Shown: piece by piece, positions 15,786 through 24,602 of the stretch
Position numbering within the stretch: position 1 is the stretch's first letter
Layout of the letters: each line of letters begins with the position of its first letter
NCBI RefSeq assembly: GCF_000429945.1
Contig: NZ_AUCV01000014.1
Span: forward strand, 62,001-126,000
Source of the DNA: Desulfogranum japonicum DSM 18378
GTDB lineage: Bacteria; Desulfobacterota; Desulfobulbia; Desulfobulbales; Desulfobulbaceae
Reading direction: 5' to 3'
DNA: 64,000 nt
The notes under the pieces: model-generated
Told to the model about the DNA's origin: nothing
Database searches by the model: none
Seen by the model: the letters and a program-made list of their open reading frames with translations, nothing else
Program-made: the position numbers and the translations under genes

Positions 15786-17981
15786 ATGGAAAACAATAAC
15801 GAAATCATGTTTGAAGAGCGGGAAATTCATCTCAGGAGTTACCTGCGTGTTCTTGAAAAGAGAAAGTCGATTATCATTGCCTTCTTTGTCATTACAGTCC
15901 TGGTCGTCACCATAGCTACCTTGCGTATGGTGCCAATTTATCAGGCTTCCACCCAGGTGCTGGTGGAAAAGAACGAAAGTACCTCGCTCATGGGGAATGG
16001 GTATTACAATGTGTATGACCCGGAGTTTTATGAAACCCAGCACCAGCTGATAAAAAGCCAGAATGTTGCCCGCAAAGTGGTACAACTGCTGAACCTCACT
16101 GAAACCTATGCGACTTATTTTCCTAACCAGGAAGAGAATGCATCGTTTGTGCGGACAATGAAAGATACCGTGAAAGGCTGGATGGCAGCCTTGAAACCTT
16201 CGTCGGATGATGCCATTGCCGCTCCGGGAAAGGTGGTTGAGGAAAAATCTCGGGAATCCATCCTGGCAGATATGGTGCAGGATGGCATTGTGGTAAGCCC
16301 TGTGCAGGAAAGTAAGCTGCTCAATATCAGCTTTCAGTCGGAAAACCCCTATTATTCGAAAGTGGTGGCAGATACTATTGCTGAAGCCTACAAAGAAGAG
16401 ATCATGGCCATTCACATGAACTCTTCGGGCTATGCCCTGCAATGGATGACCAAAAAGGCTGAAGAGGAGAAAGAAAAACTCACCCAGTCTGAGATTGCGC
16501 TTCAGGCATATATGAAGCAGCAGAATATTGTTACTGTTGAAGATAAAGTTTCAATTGTACCGCAGAAACTGACCAATCTGACCAACCAGCTTGCCGAGGC
16601 GCAGACAAATAGAAGCAATCTGGAAAATATTTATAAAAAGGTTCAGCAGGCAAAGCAGAACGGGGGCGATCTGGAATCCTTGCTACTTGCCAATAAAAGT
16701 GGCGGCCTGGTGGAAATTCGTTTGGCCATTCGTAAGGCAGAGCAGCAGATAGTAGAGTTAAGCCAGAAATACGGCTATAAGCATCCTGTAATGATAGATG
16801 CCAAAAGTCAGCTCAAGGACCTGCAGCGTCAGAAGAAGAGTGAGATGGACAAAATAGTGGCGTCCATAAAAAACGAGTACGACGTCGCCACGGGGCAGGA
16901 AACTGCAATTAAGGAAGCCCTGGCTGAAGGGAAACAGGAGGCCATGGGGCTGAATGAGCGGTTGATGGAGTACAACCGGCTAAAGCGTGAAGTGGATGCC
17001 AACCGGGCACTGTATGAAGCGTTGATGATGCAGGCTAAGGAAAAAGACCTCACTGAAAATACCCAGAAAGTCAATGTCTGGCTGACCCAGGAGGCAGAGT
17101 TGCCGGAATCTCCCATTAAACCCAATGTAAAACGTAACCTGTTGCTTGGGCTTATGCTCGGGGTGTTTGGCGGCGTGGGGATGGCGTTTTTTATCGAGTA
17201 TCTCGATAACACCATCAAAGATCCAGAAGATACGGAAAGGCGTTTTGGCCATACCGTTATAGGTGTGGTGGAGATGCTGGCCAAGGAAGATCCTGATACC
17301 TTTGCCAGGCTGGATGGAACCACATCCTTTGCTGAGAGCTTTAAATCCCTGCGTACCGCCCTGCTGCTGTCTTCGGCTGATCAGCCTCCCAAACGGGTAC
17401 AGATGACATCCATGTCGCCCAAAGAAGGGAAAACAACCAATGCCGTAAACCTGGCCTTTGCCGTTGCTCAGACAGAGCGTTCAGTGGTGCTCATTGATAC
17501 TGACCTCCGCAGACCACGGTTGCATAAAGCGTTGCGGGTAAAGAATGACAACGGTTTGAGTTCCTACCTCTCAGGAGCCCATGACACCATTGATATTCAA
17601 AAAGTGCCTGAAACAAATGTTTCTGTTATCTGCGCCGGCCCCATACCACCCAACCCGTCTGAATTGTTAGATACGCAACGTTTTGGGGAGATGCTGGATC
17701 AGTTAAGCCAACAGTATGATATGATTATCATCGATTCTCCACCTGTTCTCAGTGCAACAGATGCATTAATTGTGAGCAAACATGTCGACGGTGTTGTGGT
17801 TGTTACCAGGTTTGCCGAAACAACCTTTGAGCGCCTGAATCGAGGGCTGAAATCCCTGAAAGATATCGATAGCCGAATAATCGGCCTGGTGATTAACTGT
17901 ATGGATATGAAGAAGTCTAATTATTATTCGTACTATGGCTATTATCAGTATTATTCAGCCGGCAAAGAAGAACAGGCGTAG
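15786..17981 (+). CDS. Wzc-like bacterial tyrosine kinase / polysaccharide co-polymerase
   Basis: A 731-residue inner-membrane protein. An N-terminal TM (about residues 29-50) opens a Wzz domain. A long coiled-coil periplasmic part (about 210-420) follows, then a second TM (about 455-478, preceded by the proline motif LPESPIKPNVKR) and a cytoplasmic BY-kinase domain. The kinase has Walker A SPKEGKTT (K549), Walker A' VLIDTDLRRPR (near 568) and Walker B MIIIDSPP (Asp near 649). The C-terminus is a tyrosine cluster (SNYYSYYGYYQYYSAG), the autophosphorylation tail that controls polymer length and export. I start at ATG 15786; an open frame from 15711 would add 25 residues unlike the family. GGAGG lies 13 bp upstream. 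It completes the Wzy-dependent machinery. Confidence 0.92.
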   Translation: MENNNEIMFEEREIHLRSYLRVLEKRKSIIIAFFVITVLVVTIATLRMVPIYQASTQVLVEKNESTSLMGNGYYNVYDPEFYETQHQLIKSQNVARKVVQLLNLTETYATYFPNQEENASFVRTMKDTVKGWMAALKPSSDDAIAAPGKVVEEKSRESILADMVQDGIVVSPVQESKLLNISFQSENPYYSKVVADTIAEAYKEEIMAIHMNSSGYALQWMTKKAEEEKEKLTQSEIALQAYMKQQNIVTVEDKVSIVPQKLTNLTNQLAEAQTNRSNLENIYKKVQQAKQNGGDLESLLLANKSGGLVEIRLAIRKAEQQIVELSQKYGYKHPVMIDAKSQLKDLQRQKKSEMDKIVASIKNEYDVATGQETAIKEALAEGKQEAMGLNERLMEYNRLKREVDANRALYEALMMQAKEKDLTENTQKVNVWLTQEAELPESPIKPNVKRNLLLGLMLGVFGGVGMAFFIEYLDNTIKDPEDTERRFGHTVIGVVEMLAKEDPDTFARLDGTTSFAESFKSLRTALLLSSADQPPKRVQMTSMSPKEGKTTNAVNLAFAVAQTERSVVLIDTDLRRPRLHKALRVKNDNGLSSYLSGAHDTIDIQKVPETNVSVICAGPIPPNPSELLDTQRFGEMLDQLSQQYDMIIIDSPPVLSATDALIVSKHVDGVVVVTRFAETTFERLNRGLKSLKDIDSRIIGLVINCMDMKKSNYYSYYGYYQYYSAGKEEQA

Positions 17982-18158
17982 ATGGTACAGGCAGCTTGTT
18001 GCTTTTACCTGTGAGTGAGAGAATATTTGTGCTCTGGGATGGTTTGTATAGGGTTTAATCGTAGGTGGAGTGTGTTACGCGTCATCTTGATTTGTTCGTA
18101 TGAATTATCTGGAGCACAAAATACATTTGCGGCAGCAAGCTGAGCTGAAGGAGAAAGT

Positions 18159-18434
18159 ATGGGACTGCAGAGTACATTTTCCGTTGCTCCTGATGTTATC
18201 TACCAGGAGCTGGATGGTGAGATGGTTCTCCTGGATACTAAATCAGGGGAGTATTTCGGTATTGATGAGATTGGCTCACGTATTTGGGCCTTAATAGAGC
18301 AAGGGCAGACGACCAAAGGTATTCAGAGTGCACTTCTTGAAGAGTATGATGTTGATGAAGAGACCTGTAGCCGGCATGTAGGCGCTTTTGTTAACGAGTT
18401 ACAGAAGGCTGGATTGATAGAGGCTAACTGTTAA
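18159..18434 (+). CDS. PqqD-like small protein
   Basis: A 91-residue protein of the PqqD / coenzyme PQQ synthesis D family. Sequence signs are VIYQELDGEMVLLDTKSGEYFGIDEIGSRIWALI, the usual winged-helix-like fold with a beta-hairpin carrying L(D/N)...G.y..Ld..g..iW, followed by an acidic helical half. GAAGGAG lies 5 bp before the ATG. PqqD proteins bind peptides and present them to radical SAM partners, but stand-alone homologues are frequent in EPS loci next to PF14907 nucleotidyltransferases, as here. It is the last gene of the plus-strand EPS region, and a REP-like palindrome follows. No precursor peptide gene was recognised. Confidence 0.78.
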   Translation: MGLQSTFSVAPDVIYQELDGEMVLLDTKSGEYFGIDEIGSRIWALIEQGQTTKGIQSALLEEYDVDEETCSRHVGAFVNELQKAGLIEANC

Positions 18435-18457
18435 TCTTGATTTGTTATTGCGGGATG

Positions 18458-18482
18458 TGTGGTGCGTATGACGCACCCTACG
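18458..18482. repeat. REP-like palindrome
   Basis: GGTGCGTATGACGCACC is a near-perfect 7 bp hairpin with a 3-base loop, followed by CTACGG. It belongs to the same family as the units at 15.6-15.7 kb and 29.7-29.8 kb. It lies between the convergent PqqD-like and hybrid kinase genes, where it could also slow transcription. Confidence 0.6.
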
Positions 18483-18561
18483 GTTTAGCCAGATGTGAAT
18501 GCTGCTTGTAAAGCACAACTTTTTTGCCTGCAAGATGAAGGCGTTATTTTGCCAACACTGC

Positions 18562-20811
18562 CTATTTGGTTTCGTTATCTTCCTTTCCAATATAATCTGC
18601 CACAAGCTTGCTCAATTCTGCAAAATTAAAGGGCTTCATGATAAAGGAGGTTCGGCCGTCTGCCAGGATCTCCGACATGCTGATATCTTTGGCAAAGCCC
18701 GATGAGATGATGATGGGTATGTCCGGGTTCGTTGCCCGGAGTTGCCTATAGGCATCTCTGCCATCCATGACCGGCATGACCACATCAAGAATTACCAGGT
18801 CTATGGTATCCATCAATTCCCGATACATATTTACCGCCTGTTCACCGTTTTCCGCCAGAAGGATCTGGTAGCCTATTTCCTCCAGCAGGAGCGTGCCCGT
18901 GGTTCTGATGATATCTTCATCATCTACCAGCAGTATCGTCCCTTTGCCTTGGACCACATGTTCTTCATTGCGTGAGGTGAGTGTATATTTTTCTGAGGCT
19001 GCAATGGGGAGAAGGATGGTGAAAATCGTTCCCAGTCCGGGGGTACTGGTAACATTGATGTCTCCATGGTGATCTTTAATGGTGCCGTATACGGCGGCGA
19101 GCCCCAGTCCTGTGCCTTTTCCTGTATCCTTGGTGGTGAAAAACGGTTCAAAAATGTTGGGCTGTATATCTTCAGGAATGCCGTGGCCGGAATCCTGTAT
19201 GGAGATAACCAGATATGTTCCCTTTTTGAGGGGGTCGTGTTTCGTGGGTGAGGGATTGTTCAGGTCAATGTTGCTGGTGGAGATGAACAAGACACCGCCA
19301 TCCGGCATGGCATCCCTGGCATTGATGAATAGGTTGAGAAAACTGTTCTGTAATTGTGCCGGGTCACCTGTAACCTTTATCTGTTTGGCATTGAATTGGG
19401 TCTCAATGGTTATGCGTTTATCAATGCTACTCTTGAGGATGGTCAGGGTATCGCGAAGAACCGTATGCAGATTGACCGGTGAAGAAATTTGCTTGCCTTT
19501 TCGGCCAAATGCCAGCAGCTTTTTGATAAGGCTTGTTGTCCTGTCTGTGGCAGTGTGTATGATCTCCAGATATTTTTCTGCTTTGGGGTTGTCCTGCACA
19601 ACAAGTTCGAGCAGTTCTGTAGCGCCTTTTATACCACTCAGCATGTTGTTGAAATCGTGGGCAATGCCACCTGCCAGTTGACCGATGGCATCCATTTTCT
19701 GGCTGTGGGCAAGTTTTTCCTGCAGGATTTCTTTTTCTTTTTCAACCTTGAGGCGATCTGAAATGTCTCTGCTTATTCCCAGCACACCAATCAGGTTGCC
19801 ATCGGAATCCAGGAGTGGTGTTTTCAGGGTTTCAAAGTGCCCGCGATAGCCGTCATCGGCAAAGGTCAGGGTTTCCTCATTTTTACAGGGAGTATTCCGG
19901 GCAATGGCGTTCAAGTCGTGCTTGCGGAAAAAATCAGCCTGCTGCTTATCTACAAAGTCATAATCTGTTTTACCTCGAATCTCTGCTTCAGTAGCCCCGA
20001 AAAAGTGCTCGAAAACGTGGTTGCAGTAAATATATCTCCCTTCAGGGTCTTTTACCCAGATAAGGTCTGGGATAGTTTCGATTAGGGTTCTGTAGTGTGT
20101 TTCAGATTGACGGAGTTTTTGTTCTGAAAGTTCAAGGTTTTTAATAATGCCTGCCTGGCGGACATTTTGAACAGCAAGCAGGGAGAGCTGATTTGCAAGG
20201 CTGAAGAGGAATTCGGCAATCCGTTCATACTGTTCCCTGGACATGGAAGGTACTTCGTAGAACGCTTTTACGGTTTCTTCTTCGTCAGCACCTATTTCTT
20301 TGGCATAAAGCCGAATTTGTTCATCGGTTTGGTTGGCATCCCTGACCTGACCCATGAGCCAGTTGGCCAGGTGTTTTTCGCCAACCGCAATACCTGCTCC
20401 CGAGTCCCAGAGGCCTCCGCTCAGGCAACGTTGAATGGTGGGGCCCTGCAGGTTGAGCGTTCCGATAACAGCATCAGAATAAAAGCAGTTTTGTCTGCCT
20501 TTTTCTGTTTTTCTGATGATATCTTTGCACAGGCGGCGAAAGTTGCTTGGTTTGGTTATGGGGGTACCACTGGGTGTGGTGATAATGGAGGCAACACCGG
20601 TGGCAGCAGCAAATTGATCCTGAAGACGTTGTATTACTTCGAGGTCAAAGAGGTTTTCGAATTGCAGGTCGTCTTTGTTTTCTATCTGGTAGGTTAAGGT
20701 ACTGAGCTGCCGTTTGAGGTTATTGTTTTCTTTGCGAAGTTTTTCCTCGGTCTGTTCCAACTCTTGTATGCGGTTTTCCAGATAAGATAACCTGGAGGGG
20801 GACGCCGGCAT
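18562..20811 (-). CDS. PocR-PAS hybrid sensor histidine kinase
   Basis: 749 residues without TM, so cytoplasmic. Domains in order: coiled coil (about 7-45), PocR ligand-binding domain (about 50-215, with the Cys/His-rich signs CKDIIRKTEKGRQNCF and HLANWLMGQV), short coiled coil, PAS (about 235-355), HisKA with GGIAHDFNN (His385), HATPase with N-box NLFINARDAM, G1 DSGHGIP and G2 GKGTGLGLAA, and a C-terminal receiver (about 623-740) with acceptor Asp676. PocR domains sense small organic molecules such as propanediol or hydrocarbon-type ligands. All catalytic residues are present, so it should autophosphorylate and relay internally. No output regulator is adjacent; the TetR gene lies upstream on the same strand, 348 bp away. 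It is convergent with the EPS locus and may or may not control it. Confidence 0.9.
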   Translation of the reverse strand: MPASPSRLSYLENRIQELEQTEEKLRKENNNLKRQLSTLTYQIENKDDLQFENLFDLEVIQRLQDQFAAATGVASIITTPSGTPITKPSNFRRLCKDIIRKTEKGRQNCFYSDAVIGTLNLQGPTIQRCLSGGLWDSGAGIAVGEKHLANWLMGQVRDANQTDEQIRLYAKEIGADEEETVKAFYEVPSMSREQYERIAEFLFSLANQLSLLAVQNVRQAGIIKNLELSEQKLRQSETHYRTLIETIPDLIWVKDPEGRYIYCNHVFEHFFGATEAEIRGKTDYDFVDKQQADFFRKHDLNAIARNTPCKNEETLTFADDGYRGHFETLKTPLLDSDGNLIGVLGISRDISDRLKVEKEKEILQEKLAHSQKMDAIGQLAGGIAHDFNNMLSGIKGATELLELVVQDNPKAEKYLEIIHTATDRTTSLIKKLLAFGRKGKQISSPVNLHTVLRDTLTILKSSIDKRITIETQFNAKQIKVTGDPAQLQNSFLNLFINARDAMPDGGVLFISTSNIDLNNPSPTKHDPLKKGTYLVISIQDSGHGIPEDIQPNIFEPFFTTKDTGKGTGLGLAAVYGTIKDHHGDINVTSTPGLGTIFTILLPIAASEKYTLTSRNEEHVVQGKGTILLVDDEDIIRTTGTLLLEEIGYQILLAENGEQAVNMYRELMDTIDLVILDVVMPVMDGRDAYRQLRATNPDIPIIISSGFAKDISMSEILADGRTSFIMKPFNFAELSKLVADYIGKEDNETK

Positions 20812-20879
20812 GTGTGCTTCTCCTCATGCGATATAAGGGGCATGGAAAAAATATATTATCCAATCTTGCTGTCTCTCAA

Positions 20880-20955
20880 CTCGGTAACGTCGTAGCCACA
20901 ATGGCTCAATACGGCCAGTATGGGACCATTGACGCGACGACGTTACCAAACCGAG
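20880..20955. repeat. Long nested inverted repeat (about 76 bp)
   Basis: The outer arms are CTCGGTAACGTCGT and ACGACGTTACCaaaCCGAG. Inside lie CAATGG / CCATTG and a central ATACGGCCAGTAT. Nearly the whole segment can fold on itself. It sits in the 348 bp between the divergent start of the hybrid kinase gene and the 3' end of the TetR gene. There is no T-tract, so it is not an obvious terminator. The rest of that gap shows no gene or further motif I can support. It could be a mobile-element relic or an operator-rich promoter region for the kinase. Confidence 0.6.
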
Positions 20956-21159
20956 ATCCTACGCAATTTTTGGGTATGTATTATCTTCCGCGACCCTGAC
21001 GTTGCTGAGCAACATCGAATTGTATGAATGTTGGCTACAGATATCGTATGTGGAAAAACGAGTTAATACAAGCAAAGAAAATGGATTGGATGAATGACGA
21101 TTCATTTTTTAACGAAGGGTTGTGCATGTGTGGAGGTTGCCGGAAAGGAATAATAATCT

Positions 21160-21756
21160 CTACCCTGCTGCAGCATTGAGTATGTCGTCCAGAAGAAGCT
21201 GAAACTCGCAGAGTGAGGCGTCGGATTTATTGGCTTTCATAATCACCAGTGCGCCGAGCCAGTTGTTGCGTATCTGGCTGGTTAACAGGGTAAGGTCTTT
21301 ATTTGGCGCTATGGCGCCTTGCTGTTGTGCCTGCTCCAGGCAGGCAAGCAGTGGGGCGTATTCTTTGATGAAACAGCGGGATGCTTCTCCGGCAATGGCT
21401 TCGCTCACATCGGCCATTTCTAGGGTTATGTTGCAGAGAAGGCAGCCCAGCGAAAAGCCGCCTTTGGTGGAGAGGTATGCTATTTTGTGTTGATAGAGGG
21501 ATTTGATCCGCTCCAGCGGTGGTTTGCCCGTGTCTGTAAGGATTTGCTCCATGGTTTCAAGTTCGCGCTCTGTAAAAAGACGCATGGCCTGGATGGCAAA
21601 GTCCTCCTTGTTTTTAAAATAGTTGTAAAACGATCCTTTGGGAATACCTGCCGCATTGGCAATCTCCTGCACCCCGGTGGCATTATAGCCCTTGTGGTAG
21701 AGTGCCTTTAAACCCATACGGGTAATGTATTGTTTCTGTTCGTCGCGCTGTTTCAT
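21160..21756 (-). CDS. TetR/AcrR family transcriptional regulator
   Basis: A 198-residue repressor. The N-terminal helix-turn-helix is clear: GLKALYHKGYNATGVQEIANAAGIPKGSFYNYFKNKEDF (about residues 15-53), the TetR_N signature. The C-terminal ligand-binding part is helical with several Cys residues (GCLLCNITLEM), and the segment matches the general AcuR/YxaF-like group only loosely. The ligand is unknown. It is divergent from the zinc-ribbon protein and serine hydrolase genes at 21.9 kb; the 160 bp between them is a natural place for its operator, and an imperfect palindrome ATCATATGATCAGTCG near 21768 is a candidate. Autoregulation and control of the neighbouring pair is the simplest inference. 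Confidence 0.88.
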   Translation of the reverse strand: MKQRDEQKQYITRMGLKALYHKGYNATGVQEIANAAGIPKGSFYNYFKNKEDFAIQAMRLFTERELETMEQILTDTGKPPLERIKSLYQHKIAYLSTKGGFSLGCLLCNITLEMADVSEAIAGEASRCFIKEYAPLLACLEQAQQQGAIAPNKDLTLLTSQIRNNWLGALVIMKANKSDASLCEFQLLLDDILNAAAG

Positions 21757-21916
21757 GGTAGACGGATCATATGATCAGTCGTTTTGTTTTGCAAGTGGTA
21801 TTTAGAGTGATAGTGGGCAATACAGCCTTGTATATTTATGTGTGTAAAGGTGGGCCAGGCGTGATATACTCTTTGCATGAGTTGTACCTTACAAACCTTT
21901 TTTGGAGGGTATACAC

Positions 21917-22297
21917 ATGCTGAAATGGAGAAATCTGCGAAAAAACTTTGACAAGCGACCAGAACTCCTCCGTTGCCCGAATTGCAGAAGCGAGTTACAG
22001 CAAAGCGAAGTGGGGCCGACTGCCTATGCACAGAAGATTCGTGATACGGCACCAGATATTTATGCATTCACTCTTTTGTACAGATGTCCCCAGTGCCCCT
22101 GGTGGGCATTGAGAGAGGAGTATATATCGTCTCTCTTTCTCAATTTAGCAGAAGATTATCTCATCTTTCCTCCCAAAGACGCTTCCCTGGCAGATGTCTC
22201 CGAAAATACCTGGGAAAGAATTCTTACAGATGAAGATCTCAATCCTGACAGCGGGGTCAAGCTTAAGGATGAGGAGGTGCAGTGGCTTTTCGGCTGA
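21917..22297 (+). CDS. Small zinc-ribbon-like protein of unknown function
   Basis: A 126-residue soluble protein. The ATG at 21917 has a strong SD, GGAGGG, 8 bp upstream. Two CPxC knuckles, LRCPNCRSE (about residues 20-28) and YRCPQCPWW (about 56-64), form a likely four-cysteine zinc site; the rest is acidic. I do not recognise the family. It is followed by the serine hydrolase gene, which overlaps its 3' end by 16 bp, so the two are probably co-translated. It faces the TetR gene and may be under its control. A rubredoxin-like or DNA-binding role would be guesswork. Confidence 0.7.
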   Translation: MLKWRNLRKNFDKRPELLRCPNCRSELQQSEVGPTAYAQKIRDTAPDIYAFTLLYRCPQCPWWALREEYISSLFLNLAEDYLIFPPKDASLADVSENTWERILTDEDLNPDSGVKLKDEEVQWLFG

Positions 22298-23391
22298 TAA
22301 TAACCCGTTCAATACAAAAAATTGGTATTTCTGCAATATTGTCTCTGTTTCTTTGTCTGTCTTCCGCTGCTGCGTTTGATCAGAAGATCAAAGCAATAGT
22401 CGATGCCGGGTATGCCGAGGCACAAGCACGTAAAGCCAATGTGCCGGGTGTGGTGGCAGGCGTCTGGGATGTTCCCCGGAACATAGCCACTGTGTATGCG
22501 GTCGGGCTGGCGGAAAAGGAAACAGCAATTCCCATGGGCATTGGTCACAGCTTTAAAATAGCCAGTGTTACCAAAACCATGGTTGCTACTGTAATCGTAC
22601 AGCTCATTGAAGAGGGACGACTCTCGTTTGATACGCCTGTTGCTGCGTTTTATCCGGATCTTCCCAAGGCCGAGCATGTAACCATCCGTATGCTGGGTGA
22701 TATGACCAGCGGATATTTTGATTACCTTGAAGATGAGGCCTTTCTGGATAACTTTGATAATCTTCCGAATTTCACAGCAACGCCTCGGGAGATGATAGCT
22801 GTGGCCATGGCTCACCCCATGGAATATCCTCCAGGCCATGGATTTAATTACAGTAATACCAATACGGTGTTATTGGGGCAGATTATCGAGAAGATTACAG
22901 GGGACAAGCTGGAAACTGTATTGCAGAATCGGCTGTATACCCCCTTGGGCCTGGCGAAGACGGGAGCCCCTGACTCCGGGTCATATCTGCCAGCCCCCAT
23001 GGCAAACAGCTACCATCCCAACACCCTGGAAAATTGGACAGACAAGATGGATTATTCGCCCGAATATGCCTGCGGCAATGCATATTCAACGCTTCTGGAG
23101 TTACGCACGTGGGCGCAGGCTCTCGCAGCCGGTACGTTGATAAAGCCGCAGAGCATGGTGGAAGTGCTTTCCAGCGGCACACCTTTTCCCCATGCGCCGG
23201 AGTATATCTACCGTTTTGGGATGATTGACTATCGGGGATACCTGGGCCATTCCGGTGATACTGATTATTATCTTACCGAAGCGTATCATCATCCGGAAAA
23301 GCAACGTACTGTTGTTATTCTTTCCAACAGCAGTCTTACAGGGTTTACCGGAATGCTGCTTGCCCAAATAATTGACCTGCTTGAAGAATGA
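22282..23391 (+). CDS. Periplasmic serine hydrolase of the beta-lactamase/DD-peptidase (class C-like) family
   Basis: 369 residues from a GTG start within the preceding gene; GAGGAGGTG just upstream supports it. There is a signal peptide with hydrophobic core ISAILSLFLCLSSAAA and likely cleavage before FDQK. Catalytic motifs: S95-V-T-K98 (SxxK), Y191-S-N193 (YxN) and H324-S-G326 (the HxG variant of the KTG box). This is the pattern of AmpC-like esterases, D-aminopeptidases and R61-type DD-peptidases, all acting in the periplasm. The HxG form and lack of typical AmpC features argue against a dedicated beta-lactamase. The substrate is unknown. The gene ends convergent with the REC-HD gene. Confidence 0.87.
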   Translation: MAFRLIITRSIQKIGISAILSLFLCLSSAAAFDQKIKAIVDAGYAEAQARKANVPGVVAGVWDVPRNIATVYAVGLAEKETAIPMGIGHSFKIASVTKTMVATVIVQLIEEGRLSFDTPVAAFYPDLPKAEHVTIRMLGDMTSGYFDYLEDEAFLDNFDNLPNFTATPREMIAVAMAHPMEYPPGHGFNYSNTNTVLLGQIIEKITGDKLETVLQNRLYTPLGLAKTGAPDSGSYLPAPMANSYHPNTLENWTDKMDYSPEYACGNAYSTLLELRTWAQALAAGTLIKPQSMVEVLSSGTPFPHAPEYIYRFGMIDYRGYLGHSGDTDYYLTEAYHHPEKQRTVVILSNSSLTGFTGMLLAQIIDLLEE

Positions 23392-23434
23392 GTCGATATC
23401 CTGTGCAATTTTAGATAGTCTTTCTAAGCGATCT

Positions 23435-24580
23435 TTATTCTGCGTCGGCTTCCAGTTCTACCTTTATAGGTTCGACAATACCGGACTGTGCAGCGTAATT
23501 TTTTAATCCCTGCAAAAGCGCTGGAGTGATAGCTTGGCCTTTGGGGATGATAAGGGTTCCATTTTTTGCAAAGACATCATCCACCGGGATCATGCCTGGT
23601 ATCATATCTTTGATGCGAACAGAAATGGTTCGTTCACTCTGTACAACAGGTGCGGTAGCAAGTATATCAAGGATGTTCGGATTGTAGACTCCTTTCCGTT
23701 TTCGCAACAATTTAATCGTTTCTGCTATGTCGGATTGCCTGAACAGGAGAATGTCAAAATCAATGACTGCCTTCAGTGTCTGGGCCCCCATGATGACTTC
23801 GTCAAATTCGTTCTCGCGAATATCGTCATTGTAGTTATCGTATCGAAGCTGCTGCATGGCTATCATCTGTGTGACCTGTTCAAGTCTGGGAATTTTTTCC
23901 AGCATTTTTGAAGCAATTTCAGGGCAGGCATTGATCATGGATTGTTCTTCCTGTGTCAGTTCCAGTCCTCTGTAATGCTTTTTCAAGATCTCTGAGGGGA
24001 TGGTAATAAAACCAATCTGCGACATCAGGGCGGCAACTTCATATTGCCAGAGGCCGGGGAGATGTAATTGCTCTGCAATATGGACTACATATTTTTTTAT
24101 CCTGCCAGCGGAACTGAAGGCCAGGGGGTGAACAACGCCAAGGAGTTCAGAAAGTACGTTGATACTTTGCTTGAGTGTTTTCTGTAAGAGTTCTTTTTCG
24201 CTTGTAATCAGTCGGTATTGCCTTTGCGCCAGCGCCAGTGATGTTATAAACGTTGCCTGATTGTACGGTTTCAATAGAAATCGGAAAATATGACCATTGT
24301 TTACGGCATTCATTGCTGTTTCCAGATCTGCATTGCCTGTGAGCATCAGGCGAACCATATCCGGGTACAGTTCTTTTGTTTTGGTGAGTAATTCAATGCC
24401 ATTCATTACCGGCATATGCATGTCGGAAACAATGACAGCAAACGGCCCTTTCTCTTTAAGTATCTGCAACGCCTCTTTTGGACCAGTGGCAATCTCCAGG
24501 GGGAAACGTTTGCGTAGTTGACGTTTTATGGCATGGAGAATGTTGGGGTCGTCATCGACAAAGAGAATTTTTTCTTCCAT
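23435..24580 (-). CDS. Response regulator with HD-type output domain
   Basis: 381 residues from ATG 24580, preceded by AAGGAAAAAAG; the frame is open further upstream but those residues overlap the neighbouring gene and do not fit. The receiver domain (about 4-120) has VDDDPN, acceptor Asp53 (VIVSDMHMP) and the Lys of FLLKPYN. The C-terminal part (about 150-330) resembles an HD/HD-GYP output domain (SSAGRIKKYVVHIAEQL, LWQYEVAALMSQIG), but the metal-binding HD and GYP residues are largely gone, so phosphodiesterase activity is doubtful. It lies 22 bp after the REC-HDOD gene on the same strand, with the PAS kinase upstream, so the three read as one signalling operon. Confidence 0.85.
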   Translation of the reverse strand: MEEKILFVDDDPNILHAIKRQLRKRFPLEIATGPKEALQILKEKGPFAVIVSDMHMPVMNGIELLTKTKELYPDMVRLMLTGNADLETAMNAVNNGHIFRFLLKPYNQATFITSLALAQRQYRLITSEKELLQKTLKQSINVLSELLGVVHPLAFSSAGRIKKYVVHIAEQLHLPGLWQYEVAALMSQIGFITIPSEILKKHYRGLELTQEEQSMINACPEIASKMLEKIPRLEQVTQMIAMQQLRYDNYNDDIRENEFDEVIMGAQTLKAVIDFDILLFRQSDIAETIKLLRKRKGVYNPNILDILATAPVVQSERTISVRIKDMIPGMIPVDDVFAKNGTLIIPKGQAITPALLQGLKNYAAQSGIVEPIKVELEADAE

Positions 24581-24602
24581 TGTTTTGCTTTTTTCCTTAG
24601 GC

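Noticed and set aside
15762-16442. 226-codon open frame antisense to the Wzc-like gene
   Set aside because: A shadow of the Wzz/coiled-coil region; no start signal and His/Phe-rich nonsense composition.
18159-18434. PqqD-like gene as part of a peptide-modifying (RiPP) cluster
   Set aside because: No radical SAM partner or precursor peptide lies within about 25 kb; the neighbours are EPS genes, and stand-alone PqqD proteins are common in such loci.
22282-23391. Antibiotic-resistance beta-lactamase
   Set aside because: SxxK, YxN and HxG fit the wider serine hydrolase/DD-peptidase family; nothing specific to AmpC resistance enzymes was seen.
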